Source: Magnetococcales bacterium
GTDB taxonomy: Bacteria; Pseudomonadota; Magnetococcia; Magnetococcales; UBA8363
DNA length: 55,267 nt
Direction: 5' to 3'
NCBI GenBank assembly: GCA_002753515.1
Contig: PEAK01000024.1
Span: 1-55,267, forward strand
Positions 45,473-55,267 of the stretch are shown here, piece after piece (the first letter of the stretch is position 1; each line of letters begins with the position of its first letter). The translations under genes were made by a program, and so were the position numbers. The notes under the pieces were generated by a model. That model was given only the letters and a program-made list of their open reading frames with translations, ran no database searches and had not been told where the DNA came from.

Positions 45473-47071
45473 CTATAAGGTTGCCTGAATAGCTTCGCAT
45501 TGCTTCGAAAGACTGTTGTGTCCGGTCAATTTGGCAATGGCGCTGAACGTAGCAATTGTTTTCAATGTTCTGACTACCAAATTGCTGTTCATGCCATGCA
45601 TACGCTGTATGCTCTCCAGCTCCGTTCTGCAACATCCCTCTAACTGTTCCAGGATAGCGGCGGCTTTAGGATCATGAATTTGATACCGGAATGGAATATT
45701 CACAATCCGGCTCGATTCAGGATGGACCCAGATTGTATCGGCTGTGGGATAAAGATCATTACCCCAAATAGGGGCTCCGGGAAAGGCAAACATGGGTATG
45801 TTGGAGCTGATTTGACATGGTTTTTGAAGGTACATGAGACCGTAACTCGCGGTTTCTATGAGGTCATCCGTGGTGGACTCGGGAATACCGAGAATCAGAT
45901 TGATGGTTGGAAACAGACCCACATCGAAGATGGTATGCAATACTTGATGGATTTCCTCGGAACGGATGTAGGGTTTGTTGATGGATCGGCAATTGAGCAA
46001 TCGGTCTGAGAAGGTTTCTATTCCAAGGGAAACATTGTGAAAACCAGCATCCAGCATGACCTGTAACAGTTTGCGGTTGACACGCCGATCTTTTGCTTTA
46101 TCGATCAGGAAATTATTGGGCCGGGTTTGGCAGCTTAATTTTAGTTCTTTGGGGAGGATTCCATTTTTTTTGGATTGGATGATGGTATGGCATAAATCCA
46201 TGATGCGCCGGATTCCCACTCGATTGCCCACCAAAAAATCTTCATCGTTAAAGGAAAAGGACCGGACGCCGTAACTGGCAACTTGGTGGACCATTTGTTC
46301 ATGAATTTGTTCTGCGGAGAGCATGAAGAAAGGGGCTTGGCCATTTTGGGAAATGCGTAGAAAGGATTCCCCGGAGGCACAATATCCGCAATGGGCAAGA
46401 CACCGGCTTGAGGTATATAACCTGCCATTCTCAACGACAAAGGAGCGTTGATTATAGGTCAGGGCCTCTGTGGTGTTACTACGTACCATATTCCAGTAAA
46501 TCTCATAGGGAACGTTTATATCGGTAACGGTTGAAAAGGCTTCAAATTCGTCCTTGGTGAATGGAGTTACCGGATTACGGACCAGGGTGCCGCTGTGGTC
46601 AAGGTAGGCAACGCCCAGGATGTCGCCATAGACTTTCCAAGGGGCACCATTTGCTCCCGAAGCATATCGTTCACAAATTTGTGGGAATGACTTTTCTGCA
46701 TACCCTTGGACGACCAGATCAAAACCACACTCAAGCCAAACCTGAGTATTTTGTGTTGCCGATTGCCCGCCAGCCATGAATAAAGGCCTTCTATGCATAT
46801 TTTTAGTAAAAAGTTTCACTTTCCAAAGAAAGTTAAGATCATTTTTCATGAACATATGGGTAACGCTAAAGCCGAAGATTTCATAATAACCTTCTTGTAA
46901 TCTTGATAATAATGGTTCTACATGATCTGTAATATGGTCAAAAATGTCACACTCGAAGCCAAGGCGTCTGGCTTCTCTTTGCAGGCGCAATAATCCCAAA
47001 GAAGGTGAAATACTGTCTGAGTTGATATCGGCAGTCATCGTTGTCAGCAGGAGAATACGTGGCTGGGTCAT
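45473..47071 (-). CDS. B12-binding-type radical SAM protein
   Basis: 532 residues from ATG 47071 (GGAGGG). The N-terminal Rossmann part (about 5-140, PRILLLTTM, IFGFSVTHMF, MAGGQSATQN) is like cobalamin-binding domains but lacks the DxHxxG loop, so cobalamin may be absent. The radical SAM cluster motif is CLAHCGYC (about 225-232), with SFNDEDFLVGN and GIETFSDRLL beyond. The product is unknown. It belongs to an AT-richer block with three related genes, all leftward. Confidence 0.85.
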   Translation of the reverse strand: MTQPRILLLTTMTADINSDSISPSLGLLRLQREARRLGFECDIFDHITDHVEPLLSRLQEGYYEIFGFSVTHMFMKNDLNFLWKVKLFTKNMHRRPLFMAGGQSATQNTQVWLECGFDLVVQGYAEKSFPQICERYASGANGAPWKVYGDILGVAYLDHSGTLVRNPVTPFTKDEFEAFSTVTDINVPYEIYWNMVRSNTTEALTYNQRSFVVENGRLYTSSRCLAHCGYCASGESFLRISQNGQAPFFMLSAEQIHEQMVHQVASYGVRSFSFNDEDFLVGNRVGIRRIMDLCHTIIQSKKNGILPKELKLSCQTRPNNFLIDKAKDRRVNRKLLQVMLDAGFHNVSLGIETFSDRLLNCRSINKPYIRSEEIHQVLHTIFDVGLFPTINLILGIPESTTDDLIETASYGLMYLQKPCQISSNIPMFAFPGAPIWGNDLYPTADTIWVHPESSRIVNIPFRYQIHDPKAAAILEQLEGCCRTELESIQRMHGMNSNLVVRTLKTIATFSAIAKLTGHNSLSKQCEAIQATL

Positions 47072-47124
47072 TATCACCCTCCAAATCAAGCATTGATACA
47101 ATATTCATCGAAACCGAATATTCT

Positions 47125-49221
47125 TCAGTTTATATAATCTATACTGGTTTGTGCTTTCTCTTCTGCAAGATGTTCCCGAACAAGATTAACGATTGATTGA
47201 GCCATGGAATCGTATGTATATGCCTGAGCTATGGGTAAAACATCGATAGCTTGTTTTTGTTGAAGACATGCTTTCAATTCGGCTCTATTTTTAAAAAACA
47301 GCAACCTATCTTCAAAGGAAAATGCCTCACTGTTTCCCCTGGAATCATAGACAACAGGAATGGTAGCACAGGCGCATATTTCTCCGACTCTTTGGGAGTA
47401 TACTGTACCGGGAGTCGCTTCTAAGGCGAATCGGGACTGGTTATAGATTTTTGCTATTTCTTTTCCGTGTGGGAGCTCACCCTTAAAATAGGGACGAATG
47501 ATGGGGTTGTGTTCCCAATATCGGCCATAAACTTCAACTTCCAGTCCTAGTTCTGAACCGACTTCGCACATCCATTCCACTGATTTTTCTCTTATGACAT
47601 TATATAAAAGCCAACTATTAAAGAATTCAAAAGCAATGTCTGAACGCAGTTTCTCCGGAAGTTCTTGATATATTTTTTCGATGTAATCTGTGGAAAAAAA
47701 CGCTCCGGCCTCCATTCTTTCGACGAGAATATCGAAGGTATATACGTGGTTTTTATTATTGAAATCAACCATATGGTGCCCAGATGAACCGATAAATGTA
47801 ACTTTTCTTCTTGATTCAAATGGTGTTGCAGGAAAAAATAGATCCGTATCGACACATAATCTTTGGCGAATAGGACTTTTCACTCCTTTTTTTTGTAAGT
47901 AATAATCGTACTGGGGGAATGCGGATAGTACGATATCTCTGGGGCGCCAGTTGATGATTCCAGGATTAATTAACTCGTTCATTCCATCTTGCCACCAAGT
48001 TATACAGAAGGTGTTTGCTGGGAGAAATGACGGGGATGAGTGGTTAATGACTATTACTATGTGAGGCTTAAAATTGTAGTATTCGTTAACAAGGAGGCAT
48101 GGCGGAATACTTCGAGTACAGTCTTTTTCAATAACAAAATTAACTAAGTGACCCAATTTTTCAAAAGCCCTGGCCAGATATTTTGAGCAATATTGCATCA
48201 CTAGAGTATATATAGAAGATGTAAGGAGAATCCGTAGTGGCTCATCTTCTTTGAAAACGATGGATTGTTTGCTAACAAGAGAGGCGAGTTTATGAGCGTA
48301 TTTAATTCTAAACTCTGTGAATGTATCAAGCCATTGACTTGATTCTCTCGCGAATTCTCTTTGTTCTGGTAAACTGGGATCAAAATCAATAATTCCAGGA
48401 ATTCGATAGTCCGTTGTAATAAAGAATAATGCTGCCTCATTAACATCTTCAGGAATTGCAACAAGGTTGAATGGCGCATCGGGCAAAGATTTGCCAAAAT
48501 AGAAGCAGGTCTGGATGCATTTTACAAGTACACCAGAGTATGTAAATGTATTTCTCTGGCGGGCGACTTCCAGGGCTCTAGATGAATCGAAAAATAGGGT
48601 GTCATGACTGCTATGAGTATAATCAATAAGTGATTGTGTAAGTAGGTAGACGGCTAGTTTTTTATGATAATTTGCAAGTGCTGTCCGGTTATATTGGCGA
48701 TACAGTTGATGGAAAAGGTCATGGATAGTAGAATTATCAGGATCGATTTCGGAGGCGTTTATTAGGTGAATTTGAGCCTTTTCATATTCTTCTTGTTTCA
48801 GGTACATTGTGGCAAGCTGAATCATGGCACAGACACATTTTGGATCAATTTCCAATGCGTGGTTGAAGGCGTCCTTGGCTTCGTTGTGGGAGGATTCTGC
48901 AAGAAAAATATCGCCGAGTTTACAGTAAAGATCTGGATCCTTGCCTCTTATTGACAGTGCCCGATAAAGATATTCCTTGGCTGCTGCCATATTCTTCAGA
49001 TCCATTTGCAGCATGCCCATGAGTTGTAGTGCCTCAGGAAACTGTGGATTAATATTCAGTGCCTGTTTATAATATTTTTCAGCAGATTGAAAATTAGTAA
49101 TTTGATGAAAGTGAATTCCTTTCATTAATAGGTCTGGAATTTTATCAGTAGCAGGTTCTAGAGTTGCTTTTTGAGCTTTGTTTTTATTAAAAACATCCAA
49201 TACGCTATCTTGTGTAGTCAT
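47125..49221 (-). CDS. TPR-glycosyltransferase fusion
   Basis: A 698-residue protein. Residues about 28-200 are four to five TPR repeats (YYKQALNINPQFPEALQLMG, then YLYRALSIRGKDPDLYCKLG). Residues about 300-690 are a GT-B glycosyltransferase; the C-terminal part (ALEATPGTVYSQRVGEICAC, IPVVYDSRGN) matches the CgeB/Glyco_trans_1_2 type. TPR plus glycosyltransferase is the plan of flagellin-modifying FlmG and O-GlcNAc transferases, though the catalytic family differs here. Flagellin glycosylation is inference from this and the location. Composition is distinctly AT-rich. Confidence 0.82.
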   Translation of the reverse strand: MTTQDSVLDVFNKNKAQKATLEPATDKIPDLLMKGIHFHQITNFQSAEKYYKQALNINPQFPEALQLMGMLQMDLKNMAAAKEYLYRALSIRGKDPDLYCKLGDIFLAESSHNEAKDAFNHALEIDPKCVCAMIQLATMYLKQEEYEKAQIHLINASEIDPDNSTIHDLFHQLYRQYNRTALANYHKKLAVYLLTQSLIDYTHSSHDTLFFDSSRALEVARQRNTFTYSGVLVKCIQTCFYFGKSLPDAPFNLVAIPEDVNEAALFFITTDYRIPGIIDFDPSLPEQREFARESSQWLDTFTEFRIKYAHKLASLVSKQSIVFKEDEPLRILLTSSIYTLVMQYCSKYLARAFEKLGHLVNFVIEKDCTRSIPPCLLVNEYYNFKPHIVIVINHSSPSFLPANTFCITWWQDGMNELINPGIINWRPRDIVLSAFPQYDYYLQKKGVKSPIRQRLCVDTDLFFPATPFESRRKVTFIGSSGHHMVDFNNKNHVYTFDILVERMEAGAFFSTDYIEKIYQELPEKLRSDIAFEFFNSWLLYNVIREKSVEWMCEVGSELGLEVEVYGRYWEHNPIIRPYFKGELPHGKEIAKIYNQSRFALEATPGTVYSQRVGEICACATIPVVYDSRGNSEAFSFEDRLLFFKNRAELKACLQQKQAIDVLPIAQAYTYDSMAQSIVNLVREHLAEEKAQTSIDYIN

Positions 49222-49324
49222 GGAATAAAGCTCCTGATTTTTTCAGATAATGACTCCGGCAGGTTTACCTGGATCATAACCTGATGAGCGATTCAATAGA
49301 TTGTTGCAGATTGAGGATAACGGA

Positions 49325-50362
49325 TCATTTATTTATTGGGATCGGAAAATAGCCTTTTGGATGGTTGGCTTGTTCTAGGCTGGCGTCAGGATCAAATATT
49401 TTGCAGCCACGGCAAAATGAAATTTCGTTACGCTGACCAATCTGGTGGAGTTCCCTGATGCGGGAAAAATGTTCACCTTGCCAGATTTCTGCGATGGTTT
49501 GGTTGTGAATATCACCCATCGTCATGGTGGCATCCATATCTTGCCCACAAAGTGGAACGCGACCCATGGATGTGACATGGAAGGTGGACCAGGGGGCGAT
49601 GCAAGGTTTGTAATCCAGGTTGTGTTCGTATTCGCTTATTTTTTCTTGCCAGATATGCTGATTACCCCAGGTATGGAGCTTCTTCATGTATATCCGGTCT
49701 TGCGGACGTCGGAATTCATCCCAGAATCTTGTCCAATTCTGTATTTGTTTCTGATTCTCAGGATCATCAGGGCGAAAACAGGATACTCCACGAACCCTGA
49801 TGACAAGTTCGGGGCACTGTTTGTCCCGAAGTGCGAAAAAATTTTTTATATTGGTGATTACCGTCTCATAATTTAATCCAACCCGCAGGCTTTCATAGAT
49901 TTCTTTGTCCACGGAATCGATGGAAATCATGATTTCGTCAAGTCCAGAGTCTAGAAGACGTGTAGCCGTTTTTTCGTTTAGCAGCGAGGCGTTGGTTGAT
50001 ACGGTGACAAAGCGGATACCAATATTTTTCAATTGGCTGATGCGTTGCGAGAGATGTTTGTCGAGAAGGGGTTCTCCGGCACGTTGAACATCGACCATGC
50101 GGATCCAGTGCCTGTAGTCGCGCATCTCCTCGACAATTTTATCGAATAAGAATTGCGGCAGCTGTGGATTTGACATATCCCATCGGTCAACAGCGCAAAA
50201 ACGGCAATGTGCATTGCAATTACGAATGGTCTCTATTTGAAAAAATTGTGGGAAAACCATTTCGCTTAGGGTGTTGACAGCAAGACGGTGTGCGAGTGAA
50301 TCTAAATGGTCTTGCATATCTTCAGGAGTGATATTCTTGGATGGTAGCATTCGATGATTCAT
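49325..50362 (-). CDS. Radical SAM protein with SPASM domain
   Basis: 345 residues. The cluster-binding CNAHCRFC is at about residues 49-56, followed by GEPLLDKHL and STNASLL. The C-terminal SPASM region (about 255-330) has CIAPWSTFHVTSMGRVPLCG and ISFCRGCKIF, Cys ligands for auxiliary iron-sulfur clusters. SPASM enzymes modify peptides or sugars; no precursor peptide is seen nearby. 49222-49324 and 50363-50526 show nothing recognisable. Confidence 0.9.
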   Translation of the reverse strand: MNHRMLPSKNITPEDMQDHLDSLAHRLAVNTLSEMVFPQFFQIETIRNCNAHCRFCAVDRWDMSNPQLPQFLFDKIVEEMRDYRHWIRMVDVQRAGEPLLDKHLSQRISQLKNIGIRFVTVSTNASLLNEKTATRLLDSGLDEIMISIDSVDKEIYESLRVGLNYETVITNIKNFFALRDKQCPELVIRVRGVSCFRPDDPENQKQIQNWTRFWDEFRRPQDRIYMKKLHTWGNQHIWQEKISEYEHNLDYKPCIAPWSTFHVTSMGRVPLCGQDMDATMTMGDIHNQTIAEIWQGEHFSRIRELHQIGQRNEISFCRGCKIFDPDASLEQANHPKGYFPIPINK

Positions 50363-50526
50363 TGTAATTCCAATCGGTCTCTATTATGTTATGGTGGAGA
50401 GAGCCATAAAAAAGTTACAGAGATCTTGCGGTATATACTTAGAGAAAGAATGCTGATCCCTTCTTGCCCATAGAACAATAGCGGTGATCGAATCAATCAG
50501 TCAATTTATCTTTCATGCATGAGTGA

Positions 50527-52092
50527 TCAATTGTTCCCAAATGTTGCTATCGAACGGACCTCTCCATGATAATCATATCTTTCACTTAATATGATGGATG
50601 CGGTGTTTTTCATGTTTTTGTCATAATGATAGGTGGTAAGAACGATTTCCGGGATGGTTTCCCTCCTGCCCCATTCGTATACGTCTAATTTAATATCATA
50701 CACCCGATCTTTAAATACGGCAGGGCTTGAATTGACATACCCAAGGAAATTCTTCCATTGATGACGTGATAGGATCTCCAGTACTCTATGAAAGTAATCC
50801 CCGGCACCGAATAATATCCAATTTTTCTCGTCTGCTATTCTGGCCTTGGCAAGGATCGTTGGACTTAACCTATCTTCGGTCACGCGCTTTATCTCATTCA
50901 TATAATAAGAAGCCATATCGTAATCGATATTTTTCAGCATACCAGAATTACTTAAAAGTCCTTTGAACTCTTTCTGCTTCGGGTCGATGCCAAAATAATT
51001 GTCAAACGATAAATCATCAGGCATGTATCCATGATCAATGCAGTAGCGATAAAGTTCTGATCCTGGCAACGGTACGTAGAAATGTTGGAATATGGCGTCT
51101 GGTTTCATTTCTTTGACAAATTTTAAGGTGTTTTCATAATCTTCTTGGTCTTGGGTAGGTAGGCCAAACAATAAATTTATCTTAGGGAATAGATTGTATT
51201 TCCTGCAAATCTCTATAGACTTGTATGCATCTTCCACGGTTGCCTTCTTGTTCAGAAATTTAAGAAGTTTTTCAGAGACTGTTTCCAAACCAAATCCCAA
51301 CTCGGTGACGCCCATGGCGACAAATTCTTTGGCAAATTCCTCAGAAAAAATACTGGCACGCATTTGCAGAGAAAATATTGGTGAGACATTTGCTTCATGC
51401 AATAATTTGCGAAATTTTTTGACACGTTTTAAATTTAATCCAAATGTATCATCAAAAATGACTATTCTTTCAACGCCGTATTCATTAACAAACTGTATGA
51501 TTTCATTAATAACATCTTGCAGTTGGAAAGGTTTATAGGGTTGTGAGGCGCAAAAGGTACATTCAAACGGGCATCCCATGCTGGTCAGGATATAATGCAT
51601 TTTACTTTTACGAATTTCTTCAATTTGCTTTTCAGTGAACAGACGGTTTGCGTAATATTTTGATAAGTCTTGGTGGGGTTTACCTATGATTTGTTGACCG
51701 GAGAGATTTTGATAATCGGACAAAATCTGTTGGAAAACGCCAACTCCATCTCCAATTACAACCCCATCAAAAAACGGTTTTTTTCCCAGGTCATCGGGAC
51801 AAACCGTGGGATGGCTACCACCGGCAATCACCTTGCATCCCATAGTGTGCGCTATCTGGGCTACGCGAACCGCTTGGTTGCGTTCAAATGTTCTGAGGGT
51901 TAATGCAACAAGATCGGGCTTGCTTTGTTCAATCTTGTTGGCAATTTCCTGTTCTGTATCGGCAATATCAAAGAAAACAAGATCACATTCCCAATTGGCT
52001 TCTATCGCTAACGAGGAAAGAATGGAAGCAGGGAAAGAGAATGTTTCCGAAAAAAATCCAAATAACAATTTTTTTTTCATGGTTTGACTCAT
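50527..52092 (-). CDS. B12-binding-type radical SAM protein
   Basis: 521 residues. The N-terminal B12-binding-like Rossmann domain is at about 5-135 (LVALTLRTFERN, VIAGGSHPTVCPDDLG), the radical SAM domain at about 165-380 with CPFECTFC (about 174-181) and GFGLETVSEKLLKFLNK. The C-terminal part has another Rossmann-like ILFGAGDYFHRVLEIL, as in enzymes that handle nucleotide sugars. It is a candidate for glycan or lipid modification; the substrate is unknown. ATG 52080 (MKKKLLFGFF) is an alternative start. Confidence 0.85.
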   Translation of the reverse strand: MSQTMKKKLLFGFFSETFSFPASILSSLAIEANWECDLVFFDIADTEQEIANKIEQSKPDLVALTLRTFERNQAVRVAQIAHTMGCKVIAGGSHPTVCPDDLGKKPFFDGVVIGDGVGVFQQILSDYQNLSGQQIIGKPHQDLSKYYANRLFTEKQIEEIRKSKMHYILTSMGCPFECTFCASQPYKPFQLQDVINEIIQFVNEYGVERIVIFDDTFGLNLKRVKKFRKLLHEANVSPIFSLQMRASIFSEEFAKEFVAMGVTELGFGLETVSEKLLKFLNKKATVEDAYKSIEICRKYNLFPKINLLFGLPTQDQEDYENTLKFVKEMKPDAIFQHFYVPLPGSELYRYCIDHGYMPDDLSFDNYFGIDPKQKEFKGLLSNSGMLKNIDYDMASYYMNEIKRVTEDRLSPTILAKARIADEKNWILFGAGDYFHRVLEILSRHQWKNFLGYVNSSPAVFKDRVYDIKLDVYEWGRRETIPEIVLTTYHYDKNMKNTASIILSERYDYHGEVRSIATFGNN

Positions 52093-52381
52093 TATAATTT
52101 GATAGTGCTGAGATTGAGTAGGACAGACTTCCTCTTTCGTGGAACTGTTTTAGTTGTTTTCATAAGTACACTAAAAATCTTGCTAAATATCAGGGTGTCG
52201 TCACCTTCCATGTCATAGCATGCAATATATGTACCATAAATCCATTATTGAATGTTTTCCGTCCTATGCCTGTCCTGGTGGTACTTGGACTCTGCTATGC
52301 AACGCTCTTGAGGTTTCTTCATTGGGAAATTTTTGCCGCAGTGGTTGGCGGCCCCCTCTCAAATAGGCGTGTTTTCCAGCC
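52093..52381. other. Intergenic stretch, nothing recognised
   Basis: An AT-rich start (probable promoter side of the radical SAM gene on the minus strand) grades into typical composition before the clpB stop. No gene, hairpin or repeat of note was seen. Confidence 0.4.
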
Positions 52382-54964
52382 TCAGACGATTGCCAAACCG
52401 TTGCCTTCGCGTACAATTCTGGCGTGTTGCCCCTCACGCAGCCGTCCCGAGAGCAACGCCTCGGCAATGGGATCCTGGAGGCTGCGTTGTATGACCCGTT
52501 TCAGCGGTCGGGCACCGAACTCGGAGTCATAGCCCGTTTGCGCCAGGAAATCCCTGGCATCCCCATCCAAATCCAGGGTCAGGGAACGTTGCGCCAATAA
52601 ATGTATGAGACGCTGCAACTGAACTTCAACGATGGCACCCATATGGCTGCGATCCAGGGCATTGAAAAAGATGGTTTCGTCCAGCCGGTTGAGGAATTCG
52701 GGGCGAAAATGGTGTTTTAATAGTTTTTCCATGGCGGATTTGCGATCCTCCCCGGACGCATCCCGATCACCGAGAAGTTCGGAACCCAGGTTGGAAGTCA
52801 TGATCACCACCGTATTTTTAAAATTGACCGTCCTGCCCTGACCATCGGTCAACCGTCCTTCATCCATCACCTGCAACAGAATGTTGAAGACGTCGGGATG
52901 GGCTTTTTCAATTTCGTCCAGGAGGACCACCGAATAAGGTTTCCTGCGTACCGCTTCGGTCAATTGGCCGCCTTCGTCATAGCCCACATAGCCGGGAGGT
53001 GCCCCTACCAGACGGGATACGGCATGCTTTTCCATATATTCCGACATGTCGATGCGGATCATGGCATTGTCGCTGTCGAACAAGAATTCGGCCAATGCTT
53101 TGGTCAATTCGGTTTTCCCAACCCCTGTGGGACCTAAAAACAGGAAAGCGCCGATGGGTCGGTTGGGATCACCCAAACCAGCCCGGGCACGGCGTACCGC
53201 CCGGGAAACCGAGGTGATGGCCGCCTCCTGGCCGACGACCCGTTGTTCCAATCTTTGTTCCATGGCCAACAGTTTGGCGCGTTCCCCTTCCAACATGCGT
53301 GCCACCGGCACGCCGGTCCAGCGTGATACGATGGCGGCAACGTCTTCCTCGCCCACTTGTTCTTTCAGCAGCCGCAATGATTGGCGCGACGGGTCCGCAT
53401 GATTGCCATTTTCATGATCCATCTGTTTTTCCAAATCGGGAATCAAGCCATATTTCAATTCGCCGGCCCGGGCCAGATTGCCTTGTCGTTCCGCCTCCTC
53501 CAGTTCCAGACGCGCCTTTTCCAATTGTTCCTGAGCGCTCCGCAGTCCATCAAGGGCACTTTTCTCCTGGTGCCAGCGGGCGGTCAATGCTTGCGAACTT
53601 TCCTTCAAATTGGCCAGTTCCCGTTCCACCTTGTGCAATCGTTCCCGGGCACCGCCGTCGCTTTCCTTTGCCAAGGCCAAACGCTCGATTTCCAATTGCA
53701 ATATTTTGCGGTCAATTTCGTCGATCTCCTGGGGTTTGGATGTCATCTCCATGCGAATGCCCGCCGCCGCCTCATCCACCAGGTCGATGGCTTTGTCGGG
53801 GAGGAAACGGTCGGAAATGTAGCGATCCGCCAGGGTGGCTGCGGCGACGATAGCGCCATCGGTGATGCGGACGCCGTGGTGCAATTCGTATTTTTCCTTG
53901 ATACCACGCAGGATGGATATGGTGTCCCCCACCCCGGGTTCTCCGATCAGAACCGGCTGGAAACGGCGCTCCAGGGCGGGATCTTTTTCCACATGTTTGC
54001 GATATTCATCCAGTGTCGTGGCGCCGACACAGTGCAGATCGCCCCGGGCGAGGGCGGGTTTGAGCAGATTGGAGGCGTCCATGGCCCCATCGGTGCGCCC
54101 CGCCCCTACCAGGGTGTGCATTTCGTCGATGAACAGGATGATTTTGCCCCCCGACTCGCCGACTTCGTGCAGGACGCCCTTGAGACGTTCCTCGAATTCG
54201 CCACGGTATTTGGCACCGGCGATGAGGGCACCCATATCCAGGGCTGCGATACGAATGTTTTTCAGGGCTTCCGGGACATCTCCCCGGATGACGCGCAAGG
54301 CCAATCCTTCGACGATGGCGGTTTTGCCCACACCGGGCTCGCCAATCAGGACCGGATTGTTCTTGGTCCGTCGTGACAACACTTGAATGGTGCGGCGAAT
54401 CTCCTCATCGCGACCGATGACGGGGTCGAGTTTGCCGCGACGCGCCAATTCCGTTAGATCACGGGCATATTTCTCCAAGGCTTGAAATCGCGCTTCGGGG
54501 TCGGCATTGACGACCTTTTGACCGGCGCGCAGCGTGACAATGGTAGATTTCAACGTATTGTAATTCAATCCCATGCGTGTGAGCATGGGGGTGAGATCCC
54601 CCTCTTTCTCCCGGGCCATGGCCAGGAGGAAATGTTCGGTGGATGTGTATTCATCCCGCAGGCCCGCAGCGATGGCCTCGGCATCGGCCAGCAGGCCTTG
54701 CAGACGCCGGGAAAACAGGATTTGCCCGACGCCGCTGCCTCCCACCTGCGGATAACGGTGCAGGATCGCGGTAATCTGTCCCGCCAATTGCTCCACCTGG
54801 ACACCCGCTTTTTCCAGGATGGGGCGGACCAACCCATCTTTTTGTTCCAGCAGGGCCTGCAACACATGTTCCGGCTCCAGGTGCTGGTGCTTGTGGCCTG
54901 CTGCCAAACCCATGGCTTGTTGGATGGCTTCACGTGCCTTGGTGGTCAATCGATCTTCCCTCAT
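52382..54964 (-). CDS. clpB: ATP-dependent disaggregase ClpB
   Basis: 860 residues from ATG 54964 (GGGAG, correct family start [14 protein letters not shown]). The N domain is at about 1-145; AAA-1 has Walker [11 protein letters not shown] (about 205-214) and Walker [11 protein letters not shown]; the coiled-coil middle domain is about 400-540; AAA-2 has [10 protein letters not shown] and [11 protein letters not shown]. It rescues aggregated proteins with DnaK. An open frame further upstream comes only from a palindromic repeat. Confidence 0.97.
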   Translation of the reverse strand: MREDRLTTKAREAIQQAMGLAAGHKHQHLEPEHVLQALLEQKDGLVRPILEKAGVQVEQLAGQITAILHRYPQVGGSGVGQILFSRRLQGLLADAEAIAAGLRDEYTSTEHFLLAMAREKEGDLTPMLTRMGLNYNTLKSTIVTLRAGQKVVNADPEARFQALEKYARDLTELARRGKLDPVIGRDEEIRRTIQVLSRRTKNNPVLIGEPGVGKTAIVEGLALRVIRGDVPEALKNIRIAALDMGALIAGAKYRGEFEERLKGVLHEVGESGGKIILFIDEMHTLVGAGRTDGAMDASNLLKPALARGDLHCVGATTLDEYRKHVEKDPALERRFQPVLIGEPGVGDTISILRGIKEKYELHHGVRITDGAIVAAATLADRYISDRFLPDKAIDLVDEAAAGIRMEMTSKPQEIDEIDRKILQLEIERLALAKESDGGARERLHKVERELANLKESSQALTARWHQEKSALDGLRSAQEQLEKARLELEEAERQGNLARAGELKYGLIPDLEKQMDHENGNHADPSRQSLRLLKEQVGEEDVAAIVSRWTGVPVARMLEGERAKLLAMEQRLEQRVVGQEAAITSVSRAVRRARAGLGDPNRPIGAFLFLGPTGVGKTELTKALAEFLFDSDNAMIRIDMSEYMEKHAVSRLVGAPPGYVGYDEGGQLTEAVRRKPYSVVLLDEIEKAHPDVFNILLQVMDEGRLTDGQGRTVNFKNTVVIMTSNLGSELLGDRDASGEDRKSAMEKLLKHHFRPEFLNRLDETIFFNALDRSHMGAIVEVQLQRLIHLLAQRSLTLDLDGDARDFLAQTGYDSEFGARPLKRVIQRSLQDPIAEALLSGRLREGQHARIVREGNGLAIV

Positions 54965-55050
54965 TGGTGTTCTCCCTGGTAGCCTGTCTGTTCGTTCCTC
55001 TTGATCGGTGACATAGGGATCATCCCACGTCAATGCAATGTTTGGCTGCT

Positions 55051-55135
55051 GAAATAAACCGCAGCCAACGCGGGAAACGTAGTTTTCCGGCGTCATCCCC
55101 GCGAAAGCGGGGATCCAGAAAGTCAGGGAAGGTAG
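55051..55135. repeat. Half copy of the palindromic mini-element
   Basis: Starts ATAAACCGCAGCC, runs through GTAGTTTTCCGGCGTCAT and the palindrome CCCCGCGAAAGCGGGG into AGAAAGTCAGGGAAGGTAG, the element centre, then stops without the opposite arm. 55136-55267 holds nothing I can support. Confidence 0.8.
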
Positions 55136-55267
55136 AAAAGTCTTCTCCCAAGTTCGCAGCCTGTAGTGCAAATTATTTTATTTATCAACAGCATGCACGA
55201 ATGAACTTTGCGTTTTTGGCACTACAACTTGAAAATTTCCGCCAGATCAGATGAAAGTTTTTTCGAT

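Noticed and set aside
54965-55171. A 69-residue N-terminal extension of ClpB
   Set aside because: It reads through a palindromic repeat; ATG 54964 has a good ribosome-binding site and the correct family start.
55201-55254. Start of a RecF/SMC-like gene (MNFAFLALQLENFRQIR)
   Set aside because: It only faintly resembles such N-termini and stops after 18 codons; there is too little sequence to support it.

Overview
The window comes from a motile Gram-negative pseudomonadote, most likely from or near the alphaproteobacterial/Magnetococcales side. The ClpXP adaptor SspB and ribosomal protein L28 look alphaproteobacterial, and the orders lolB-ispE-tRNA-Gln, radA-cvpA-purF and tig-clpP-clpX-lon-hup are classic for the phylum. 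This placement is inference: there is no rRNA and no magnetosome gene in the window.

Layout. 1-1.7 kb is the integrase end of an element integrated next to tRNA-Gln. 1.7-15 kb is mostly minus-strand housekeeping (ispE, lolB, a TPR protein, purF, cvpA, radA, sspB, an exonuclease, an FAD oxidoreductase), with rpmB on the plus strand. 15.5-18 kb has a broken YoeB-type toxin with its antitoxin and a membrane diguanylate cyclase. 18-25.9 kb holds folD, tig, clpP, clpX, lon, hup, tRNA-Val and tRNA-Asp. 26-31.5 kb is a mixed set: a GIY-YIG gene split by a small mobile element, a JAMM peptidase, a WGR protein, an MBL hydrolase, apaG, a lipase and a soluble Rossmann-chemoreceptor chimera. 31.8-33.9 kb looks like the regulatory remnant of a Mu-like phage (Mor, a Gam-like protein, an S24 repressor). 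33.9-37.4 kb carries a sigma-54 activator, a glycosyltransferase and a zinc-sensor-type diguanylate cyclase. 37.8-39.8 kb holds two flagellins. 40-45.4 kb is a tight five-gene cluster: fused 2-oxoacid dehydrogenase E1, lipoyl/E3-binding/PglD-type acyltransferase fusion, DegT aminotransferase, WbuC cupin and methyltransferase. 45.5-52.1 kb is an AT-richer minus-strand block of three radical SAM enzymes and a TPR-glycosyltransferase. clpB closes the window.

The most notable proposal is the 40-43 kb pair. A TPP-dependent E1 appears to be coupled to a protein in which the usual E2 acyltransferase core is replaced by a PglD/NeuD-type left-handed beta-helix sugar N-acyltransferase. With the adjacent aminotransferase this suggests that an acyl group made from a 2-oxoacid is passed from a lipoyl arm directly to an amino sugar, without acyl-CoA. 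Its place between flagellins and a TPR-glycosyltransferase suggests a glycan for flagellin or the cell surface.

The window is also littered with palindromic mini-elements. Three insertions can be read from the sequence: one with 19-bp inverted ends, an 8-bp target duplication and an amplified 53-bp interior array; one that splits the GIY-YIG gene; and one with 17-bp perfect ends and a 4-bp duplication at a stop codon.
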